Below, one piece after another: positions 1 to 4,929 of a stretch of DNA of 7,751 nucleotides. The position numbers and the translations under genes are program-made. Under the pieces are notes generated by a model. The model was not told where the DNA came from. It did not search any database and saw nothing but the letters and a program-made list of their open reading frames with translations. The stretch's first letter is position 1; every line of letters begins with the position of its first letter. The DNA is from Chloroflexota bacterium (GTDB lineage: Bacteria > Chloroflexota > Anaerolineae > Anaerolineales > Villigracilaceae), in contig JAKAMM010000071.1 of the NCBI GenBank assembly GCA_021812905.1, positions 1 to 7,751 of the forward strand, read 5' to 3'.

Positions 1-135
1 CACTTTGACTTCGTCCGCGTAGCGTTTGACTTTTTCGAGCACGATCTTGCGGACTTCGCTCTCGTCCCCGGAGACGGAAATGGCGTTGCAAAGTTTTTCG
101 AGCAGTTTGAGTTGAGAGTTGGCAATAGTCGGCAT
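1..135 (-). CDS. M42-family aminopeptidase, N-terminal fragment (cut by window edge)
   Basis: Forty-five codons are visible from ATG at 135-133, beginning MPTIANSQLKLLEKLCNAIS and continuing VSGDESEVRKIVLEKVKRYA; the frame runs off the left edge. The pattern of a short helix, a (A/S)-x-SG-x-E turn and a second helix ending in a DEV strand is the usual N-terminus of M42 (glutamyl aminopeptidase/endoglucanase M-like) dinuclear zinc peptidases. The complete gene just upstream (190-1257) has a matching beginning ([20 protein letters not shown]), so two paralogues appear to lie in tandem. An AGGA sequence about 7 nt before the ATG supports this start. All metal ligands would lie outside the window, so activity cannot be judged. 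The likely role is trimming of N-terminal residues from peptides in the cytoplasm. The assignment rests on the N-terminus and the neighbour only. Confidence 0.75.
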   Translation of the reverse strand, partial: MPTIANSQLKLLEKLCNAISVSGDESEVRKIVLEKVKRYADEVKV

Positions 136-148
136 AAGATTCCTGGTG

Positions 149-180
149 CGTAATTCGTAATGCATAAATTACGAATTACG
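149..180. repeat. Perfect AT-rich inverted repeat, 13-bp arms, 6-nt loop
   Basis: CGTAATTCGTAAT (149-161) and ATTACGAATTACG (168-180) are exact reverse complements around GCATAA. A third related block, GCATTACGAATT (187-198), can also pair with 152-163, so two alternative hairpins are possible. The repeat fills most of the 54-nt gap between the two M42 genes. No T-run follows the hairpin on the leftward transcript, so it does not look like an intrinsic terminator. Read on the minus strand, 162-186 resembles the repeats flanking the four-helix-bundle gene at 4428 and 4907. Confidence 0.85.
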
Positions 181-189
181 TTTTACGCA

Positions 190-1257
190 TTACGAATTTT
201 CTTCGTCCCAAACGATCTTCGAAACAAAATCATCTTCGAGGCCGCTGATGAATTCAGCCAGCAATCTCCCGACGCGTTGCACATCCTTGATGGCGATCAA
301 TTCAACCGGCGTGTGCATGTAGCGCAATGGAATTCCAAGCACCATGGTTGGGATGCCTTCATGCGCCACTTGAATTGAATAAGCGTCCGTGCCGGAGTGG
401 GTGGGCGTGATATCCATGGCAACCGGGATTTCCAGTTTGTCGGCCAGCTCCTTGAATTTTTTATACAGGAAGGGATGCAGGTTTGCGCCCCAGCCAAGTG
501 TCAAGCCTTTGCCCATCGGGAAAGTCTGCCAGTCGCTGGCGCCGGGACCTTTGGCAAAAGTCACATCAATGGCGACAGCCAGATCGGGATGCAAATCAAA
601 AGCGGATGTGGCCGCGCCGCCCAATGTTTCTTCTTCCTGCGAGGTGGCGACGCCCCATACATCCCAACGATGAAGTTTGGTCTGAAGTTCTTCGAGGCAA
701 ATCGTCAACGCCGCGACGGATGCGCGGTTATCGAGCGAGTGACCGCTGATGATTTCCCCGGCCAGATCAACAGGCTGGGTATCAAACGAGACGAGATCAC
801 CGACCTGGACGAGACGCGCTACTTTTGACGGGAGCAGTCCCAGGTCCACGAGAAGATGCGAAAGGCCGATGGCATCTTCTCGCGCGTTTTCTGGCAGAGT
901 CTTCATGGGCGGGATGACGATAACACCGGGCAAATCCTGTTTGCCGTGCACCATGACGGGCGTACAGGGCAGGATGCGTGAGTCGATTCCGCCGATCTCG
1001 TCCACATGCAGGAAGCCATCCACGATTTTGGTGACCATCAAACCGATGGCGTCCATGTGCGTGGCAATCATGATGGATGGACGGCGGCCTTTGCCGTGAC
1101 CGCGTTTTAGTGCGTGCAGTGAACCGAGCCGGCTGGATGTGATGTCGTCCACCAGCGGCTTCCATTTTTCTTCGATGAGACGAGCGGCGGGGCCTTCATA
1201 GGCCGAGAGGCCTGAAACAGTAAGCAGAGATTTTAGAAAAGGAAGGATATCTGTCAT
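190..1257 (-). CDS. M42-family metallo-aminopeptidase
   Basis: A 355-residue protein, normal length for M42 peptidases, which form large cytoplasmic dodecameric shells and remove N-terminal residues from peptides using two metal ions. The expected metal and catalytic residues are all present: H67 and D69 (ATHMDAIG), D176 (GHSLDNR), the Glu pair E208/E209 (SQEEE), D231 (AIDVT) and H315 (RYMHTP). The insert between about residues 75 and 165 fits the family's oligomerisation domain. The start is ATG at 1257-1255, which overlaps the stop of the upstream Thr/Pro-rich gene as ATGA. No clear Shine-Dalgarno precedes it, so translation is probably coupled. The frame stays open upstream to 1647, but that extension (His/Tyr/Asp-rich) is the shifted reading of Thr/Pro codons and is not part of the protein. 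A second M42-like gene follows 54 nt downstream. Substrate preference (Glu, Leu, Lys and so on) cannot be read from the sequence. Confidence 0.93.
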   Translation of the reverse strand: MTDILPFLKSLLTVSGLSAYEGPAARLIEEKWKPLVDDITSSRLGSLHALKRGHGKGRRPSIMIATHMDAIGLMVTKIVDGFLHVDEIGGIDSRILPCTPVMVHGKQDLPGVIVIPPMKTLPENAREDAIGLSHLLVDLGLLPSKVARLVQVGDLVSFDTQPVDLAGEIISGHSLDNRASVAALTICLEELQTKLHRWDVWGVATSQEEETLGGAATSAFDLHPDLAVAIDVTFAKGPGASDWQTFPMGKGLTLGWGANLHPFLYKKFKELADKLEIPVAMDITPTHSGTDAYSIQVAHEGIPTMVLGIPLRYMHTPVELIAIKDVQRVGRLLAEFISGLEDDFVSKIVWDEENS

Positions 1258-1718
1258 GGGGTTGGAAATGCAGTCATAGTTGGAGTGTTGGTTGGTATTG
1301 TCGCTGTTGGGGAAGGCGTGAAAGTAGGTGTGGACGATGGCGTGACAGTTGATGTCGGCGTATGGGTGAAGGTTGGCGAGGGTGTAAAGGTTGGTGTGTG
1401 AGTCGAAGTCGGTGATGGAGTAAATGTGAAGGTCGGCGGCAGGAAAGGCGTGAGCGACGCCATCGCCGTCAACGTGGATGTCGGTGTTTCGGTCAGGGTC
1501 GGTGTAAAGGTGGTCGTGATAGATGCTGTTGGACTGAGAGTCGGCGAAGGGGTTTCGGTGTTTGGTGTGCCTGTAAAAGTAGCTGTTGGAGTACCACTGC
1601 CGGGTTGCGGCGCGAATAAAACGGCAACCCCTCCGAGACAATAACATGGCAGAGTTGCGATGATGATGGCAATCAAAATGATGTGCCGTTTGGCGCGCGG
1701 GTCGTCAGGGTCACGCAT
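1254..1718 (-). CDS. Single-pass membrane protein with long Thr/Pro/Ser-rich tail
   Basis: 154 residues from ATG at 1718. A short charged N-terminus ([12 protein letters not shown]) precedes one hydrophobic segment at about residues 12-35 containing two Cys (C25, C27). From about residue 38 to the end the protein is almost entirely Thr, Pro and Ser, with recurring TFTPSPT-like units. By the positive-inside rule the N-terminus is cytoplasmic and the tail extracellular. Such low-complexity stalks occur often in Anaerolineae and may be O-glycosylated spacers; here no folded domain follows. A GTG at 1724 is an alternative start, but the -10-like box at 1726-1731 would start transcription after it, which favours 1718. 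The stop overlaps the M42 start as ATGA, so the two are probably cotranslated although one is a membrane stalk and the other a cytoplasmic enzyme. The function is not recognised. The tail could also be the remnant of a larger surface protein. Confidence 0.7.
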   Translation of the reverse strand: MRDPDDPRAKRHIILIAIIIATLPCYCLGGVAVLFAPQPGSGTPTATFTGTPNTETPSPTLSPTASITTTFTPTLTETPTSTLTAMASLTPFLPPTFTFTPSPTSTHTPTFTPSPTFTHTPTSTVTPSSTPTFTPSPTATIPTNTPTMTAFPTP

Positions 1719-1725
1719 CGGCACG

Positions 1726-1731
1726 ATGATA
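1726..1731 (-). promoter_or_regulatory. Candidate -10 box for the leftward operon (leaderless)
   Basis: TATCAT on the minus strand matches TATAAT at 5 of 6 positions. Its last base is 8 nt from the A of the ATG at 1718, so transcription would begin at or next to the start codon. No Shine-Dalgarno is visible, which agrees with a leaderless mRNA. No good -35 hexamer is seen 16-18 nt upstream, so the call rests on the box, the spacing and the mirrored arrangement on the other strand. Confidence 0.45.
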
Positions 1732-1790
1732 ACATAAAGACGTAGTGAGTGGAAAATTCTGTGTTTGCCTCTTTGCCATAATCAACAGGG

Positions 1791-1796
1791 TATAAT
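1791..1796 (+). promoter_or_regulatory. Consensus -10 box for sbcC (leaderless)
   Basis: A perfect TATAAT lies 8 nt from the A of the sbcC ATG at 1804, counted from its last base. Transcription would therefore start at about the ATG itself, and there is no Shine-Dalgarno. The -35 region is weak; the best loosely matching bases are TTTGCC or TTGCCT around 1764-1777 at poor spacing. The arrangement argues for ATG 1804 over the upstream TTG at 1765, which would lie before the transcription start. Confidence 0.6.
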
Positions 1797-1803
1797 TTCA
1801 GCA

Positions 1804-4428
1804 ATGATCCCTCTGAATTTACGCATCTCCGGTTTCCTTTCTTATCGCGAACCCGTCGAAATAGATTTTACTACTTTTGACCTAGCCTGCATCTCCGGTC
1901 AAAACGGCGCGGGCAAATCTTCCCTGTTGGACGCGATGACGTGGGCGCTCTTTGGCGAGTCGCGTTCCAAGGATAAAGACGCGCTTATCAATTTGCAATC
2001 GAAGGCCGCCGAAGTCGCGCTCACTTTTTCCTACGAAGAAAATATTTATCGCGTGTTGCGGAGTCTTCCGCGAGGCAAAACAACGACGCTGGAATTCCAA
2101 ATTCTTGACCGTGGACTGTTGACCAACGACCGTCCACACTTGCACCTGGCGCAAGTGCAGGTGTCGTCCATGGTCGACGGTCAATGGCGTCCGCTGACCG
2201 AACGTTCCTCGCGCGAAACCCAAAACCGCATCGAACAGACTCTGCGGCTCGATTACGAAACCTTCATCAATGCGGCTTTCTTTTTGCAAGGCAAGGCCGA
2301 TCAATTCACGCAGCACACTGCCAGCAAACGCAAGGATGTTTTGGGCAGTATTTTGGGGCTTGAGATTTGGGAAACTTATAAAGAACACACCGCAGAAAAA
2401 CGCAGGGCGCTGGAAGAGGAAGTCAATTCCATTGATGGCCGCATTGCCGAAATTGGTTCCGAACTTGCCGAAGAAGAACCGCGCCTGGCGCGTCTTGCTG
2501 AACTCGAAAACGAACTCAGGCGTCTAAGTGCGATCCGCAAGACCCAGGAGCGCGCGCTGGAAAATGTCCGGAAGATGTTTGCTTCGCTTGACCAGCAACG
2601 CAAACTGGTGGACGCGCTGGCCGTCTCACTCGAACGATCCCGCACGCAGCTTTCCGGACTTCAGACGCGGCTCGCCGAACGAGAAGATGTTCGCACTGCT
2701 GACGCTGATCTCGTTAAACGCGCCAAAGAAATTGAGTCCGCGTATAAGGCGTGGCAAAAAACACGCAAGGATCTGGAAGAATGGGACCAGTCCGCTTCGG
2801 AGTTTCGCGAACACGAAAAAGAGCGCGCACCCTTGCTTGAGCAGATTGCATCCGAGCGCGCAAGGTTGGAAGAAGAACGGCGCGGATTGAAAGAGCAAGC
2901 GGAAGTAATCAGTGATCAGTTATCAGTGGTCAGTGAGTTGACAGTTCAAATTGAGGCTGCGCAGAAATTGTTGGCTGAAGTCGAAGATAAAATCGCTGAA
3001 CGCACAAAGCTGGAAGAAGATCGGAACGCGGCGCGCGAGAAACAGGCCCAACTCAAGGCAGAGAACGAAGCCTTGAAAACGGAAATGGATGAACTCAAAT
3101 CCCGCATTGATACGCTTGATTCTGCCGAAGGCGCGGCTTGTCCACTTTGCGGACAACTGTTGAGCGCTGAACATCGCAAGTCCACGCTGAAAGAATTGAA
3201 AGTCGAAGGTAAAGAAAAGGGCGACCGTTTCCGCGCCAACCTCGATGCCGGGAAAAAACTCGCTGGACAAATTACGGATTACGACTCGCAGATCGCCTCT
3301 CTTGCGTCCGCCGAAAAGGATCGCATCAAACATTCCAATTCGGTCGCGCAACTTGGCGAGCGGCTCGAGACTTTGCAAGGCCTGGCAAAAGAATGGGAAT
3401 CCACCGGCAGGAAACGCTTGAAGGAAGTTGAAAAAATTCTGGAGAGCGAAAAATTTTCCGCCGAGGCGCGTAGGCAATTGGCGAAGCTGGACAAGGAGCT
3501 TGCTAAACTTGGCTACGATGCGTCTGCGCACGATGCGGCGCGTAAAGCCGAGTCCGAGCAACGCGCGGCGGAGGAAGAATTTCATAGTCTGGAAAAAGCG
3601 CGCGCGGCGTTGAAACCGATTGAGGATGAAATTGCGAATATCCAAAAGCAAATCAGCGACCAGCAATTAGCGGTTGGCAGTCAGCAAACGGAATATGATT
3701 CTGCGATTGAGACTCTTTCGTCAGCGCAATCGCAAACGCCGAACGTGAATGAAGTCGAGCGGGCGCTGTTTGCTTTGCGCGAAGATGAAAATCGAGTGCG
3801 CGATGAAGCGGGCGCGGCGCGGCAAAAAGTATTCGTGTTGGATGAACTTCGTGCGCGCAAATCCGGCTTCGAGTCCGAGCGGGAGGCGCTGGCGATTCAA
3901 ATCGCGCGACACAAAACGCTGGAGCGCTCCTTCGGCAAGGACGGCGTCCCGGCCTTGTTGATCGAACAGGCCCTGCCGCAGATCGAATCCAAGGCCAACG
4001 AATTGCTCGACCGGTTGAGCGACGGGCAAATGTCGATTCGCTTTGTGACGCAAAAAGAATATAAGGAAAAGAAGCGCGATGATTTGAAGGAGACGCTCGA
4101 TATTCAGATCAGCGATGCGGCGGGCGTGCGCGATTATGAAATGTATTCGGGCGGCGAGGCCTTCCGCGTCAACTTTGCAATTCGGCTGGCGCTCTCCGAG
4201 GTATTGGCGCAGCGCAAAGGTGCGCGCCTGCAAACATTGGTCATTGACGAAGGCTTCAGCTCGCAGGATGTTCAGGGCCGCCAGCGTTTGATCGAAGCCA
4301 TCAATCTCGTCAAAAAAGATTTTGCGAAGATCCTTGTCATCACGCATCTGGATGAACTCAAGGATGCTTTCCCGACGCGCATTGAGGTGGAGAAGACGGA
4401 TGCAGGCTCGACGGTAAGAGTCATTTAG
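1804..4428 (+). CDS. sbcC: SbcC/Rad50-type DNA-repair ATPase
   Basis: 874 residues, an SMC-like ABC ATPase. SbcC works with the SbcD (Mre11) nuclease to recognise DNA ends and cleave hairpins and blocked ends. The order of motifs is complete: N-terminal half-domain with Walker A GQNGAGKS (32-39) and Q-loop Q162 (FFLQGKADQF); a long Glu/Lys/Arg-rich coiled coil from about 190; zinc hook CPLC at C446-C449 almost exactly midway; the returning coil; then the C-terminal half-domain with ABC signature SGGE (782-785), Walker B LVIDEG (812-817) and H-loop H848 (VITHLD). It is shorter than E. coli SbcC (1048 residues), and the difference is most likely coil length. The start at 1804 gives the usual N-terminus (MIPLNLRISGFLSYREPVEI) and fits the -10 box at 1791. 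No sbcD lies directly beside it; the upstream neighbour is divergent and the downstream genes are unrelated. Two or three stretches look like repeat insertions: 2104-2163, 2905-2945 and possibly 3652-3690. Confidence 0.96.
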   Translation: MIPLNLRISGFLSYREPVEIDFTTFDLACISGQNGAGKSSLLDAMTWALFGESRSKDKDALINLQSKAAEVALTFSYEENIYRVLRSLPRGKTTTLEFQILDRGLLTNDRPHLHLAQVQVSSMVDGQWRPLTERSSRETQNRIEQTLRLDYETFINAAFFLQGKADQFTQHTASKRKDVLGSILGLEIWETYKEHTAEKRRALEEEVNSIDGRIAEIGSELAEEEPRLARLAELENELRRLSAIRKTQERALENVRKMFASLDQQRKLVDALAVSLERSRTQLSGLQTRLAEREDVRTADADLVKRAKEIESAYKAWQKTRKDLEEWDQSASEFREHEKERAPLLEQIASERARLEEERRGLKEQAEVISDQLSVVSELTVQIEAAQKLLAEVEDKIAERTKLEEDRNAAREKQAQLKAENEALKTEMDELKSRIDTLDSAEGAACPLCGQLLSAEHRKSTLKELKVEGKEKGDRFRANLDAGKKLAGQITDYDSQIASLASAEKDRIKHSNSVAQLGERLETLQGLAKEWESTGRKRLKEVEKILESEKFSAEARRQLAKLDKELAKLGYDASAHDAARKAESEQRAAEEEFHSLEKARAALKPIEDEIANIQKQISDQQLAVGSQQTEYDSAIETLSSAQSQTPNVNEVERALFALREDENRVRDEAGAARQKVFVLDELRARKSGFESEREALAIQIARHKTLERSFGKDGVPALLIEQALPQIESKANELLDRLSDGQMSIRFVTQKEYKEKKRDDLKETLDIQISDAAGVRDYEMYSGGEAFRVNFAIRLALSEVLAQRKGARLQTLVIDEGFSSQDVQGRQRLIEAINLVKKDFAKILVITHLDELKDAFPTRIEVEKTDAGSTVRVI
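2907..2934 (+). repeat. Four tandem copies of a 7-bp unit (NRTCAGT) inside sbcC
   Basis: AATCAGT, GATCAGT, TATCAGT and GGTCAGT follow each other without gaps, and a decayed copy (TTGACAGT) follows shortly after. The segment encodes the part of the coil reading VISDQLSVVSELTV (residues 368-381). Because 7 bp times 3 is 21 bp, any frame of a 7-bp repeat encodes a 7-residue repeat, which matches the heptad of a coiled coil. Similar GATCAGTTATCAGT strings are familiar as dispersed repeats in environmental bacterial genomes, so this is probably an inserted or slippage-expanded repeat. Confidence 0.8.
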
Positions 4429-4445
4429 CAAAACGCAATTCGCAA
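4428..4445 (+). repeat. Left copy of inverted repeat flanking the four-helix-bundle gene
   Basis: GCAAAACGCAATTCGCAA begins on the last base of the sbcC stop codon. Its partner at 4907-4924, read in reverse complement, is GTAAAACGCAAAGCGCAA, identical at 15 of 18 positions. The same pattern with GT in place of GC occurs on the minus strand at about 186-169 (GTAAAACGTAATTCGTAA). Only 45 nt lie between sbcC and the next gene, and this repeat takes up the first part of it. Confidence 0.6.
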
Positions 4446-4473
4446 AAAGCAAATTACAAAAAGGAAACAGAAG

Positions 4474-4905
4474 ATGGAATTCAAAGAATGGGAAATATCT
4501 GTGCCTGAAGCAATGAAACGTGATTCGCTTTGGAAGATGACGGCTTATCGCTATGCGGCTTTTTTGAGCGATCAATGCTGGCAGGATGTTTCCATTCTGA
4601 TGAAGGATAGGCGGACGATTTCGCTTGCGGACCAACTTTATCGAGCCGTTTGTTCAGTTGGGGCCAACCTTGCCGAGGGTTATTCCCGAAGCACCGGGAA
4701 GGATCGCGCCCTGTTTTATCAATATGCTCTCGGCTCTGCGCGCGAAAGCCAGGATTGGTATTTCAAAGCCCGCTTTGTTTTAAGCGAAGAAATTTTCAAT
4801 CAGCGTACAAAAGTTCTTGTTGAAATTATCCGCCTTTTGTTAACCATGATCCCCCAACAACGCGGGCGTGTGCTCCGCGAGGAGCAGGATTCTTATGTTG
4901 CATAA
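4474..4905 (+). CDS. Four-helix-bundle protein (23S rRNA intervening-sequence family)
   Basis: 143 residues, predicted all-helical. The diagnostic stretch of the IVS/S23 four-helix-bundle family is clear at residues 50-92: SLADQLYRAVCSVGANLAEG followed by YSRSTGKDR and FYQYALGSARES. Relatives were first found encoded in insertions within 23S rRNA and now occur as stand-alone genes in many bacteria. They are also distant relatives of the Avd accessory protein of diversity-generating retroelements. Their molecular role is unsettled; nucleic-acid binding is suspected. There is no rRNA, reverse transcriptase or template repeat here. AAGGA at 4461-4465, 8 nt before the ATG, is a reasonable ribosome site. 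The gene is squeezed between sbcC (45 nt gap) and the glycosyltransferase (24 nt gap) and is bracketed by imperfect inverted repeats, which suggests it arrived as a small cassette. Near its end a GCTCC-GCGA-GGAGC hairpin (about 4872-4885) is visible. Family assignment is confident, function is not. Confidence 0.9.
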   Translation: MEFKEWEISVPEAMKRDSLWKMTAYRYAAFLSDQCWQDVSILMKDRRTISLADQLYRAVCSVGANLAEGYSRSTGKDRALFYQYALGSARESQDWYFKARFVLSEEIFNQRTKVLVEIIRLLLTMIPQQRGRVLREEQDSYVA

Positions 4906-4906
4906 A

Positions 4907-4924
4907 TTGCGCTTTGCGTTTTAC
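4907..4924 (-). repeat. Right copy of inverted repeat flanking the four-helix-bundle gene
   Basis: TTGCGCTTTGCGTTTTAC on the plus strand is the imperfect reverse complement of 4428-4445. It starts one base after the stop of the four-helix-bundle gene and ends 5 nt before the glycosyltransferase ATG, so it occupies the place where that gene's Shine-Dalgarno would be. Confidence 0.6.
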
Positions 4925-4929
4925 GTCTT

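Noticed and set aside
149..180. Rho-independent terminator between the M42 genes
   Set aside because: The hairpin is AT-rich and has no T-run after it on the leftward transcript.
1426..1644. Rightward Val/Gly-rich frame opposite the Thr/Pro tract
   Set aside because: Valine and glycine arise from the complement of ACN and CCN codons; it has no independent start signal or family match.
1258..1647. N-terminal extension of the M42 peptidase (130 extra residues)
   Set aside because: It is the shifted reading of the Thr/Pro codon tract, has no family similarity, and the family N-terminus begins at ATG 1257.
2923..3666. Leftward 247-codon frame opposite the SbcC coil
   Set aside because: Phe/Leu/Arg-rich complement of Glu/Lys codons, with no ribosome site or recognisable domain.
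3721..4635. Long leftward frame of 304 codons opposite the 3' part of sbcC
   Set aside because: It is antisense to the conserved SbcC ATPase motifs and runs across the next gene; composition is that of a shadow frame.
4872..4885. GCTCC-GCGA-GGAGC hairpin near the end of the four-helix-bundle gene as an RNA element
   Set aside because: Only a 5-bp stem within coding sequence; too short to call a functional element without conservation.
4474..4905. Diversity-generating retroelement (Avd-like gene)
   Set aside because: The four-helix-bundle family is related to Avd, but no reverse transcriptase, template repeat or variable-repeat target gene is present in the window.
4474..4905. 23S rRNA intervening sequence
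   Set aside because: The flanks are protein-coding genes; no rRNA sequence is present.
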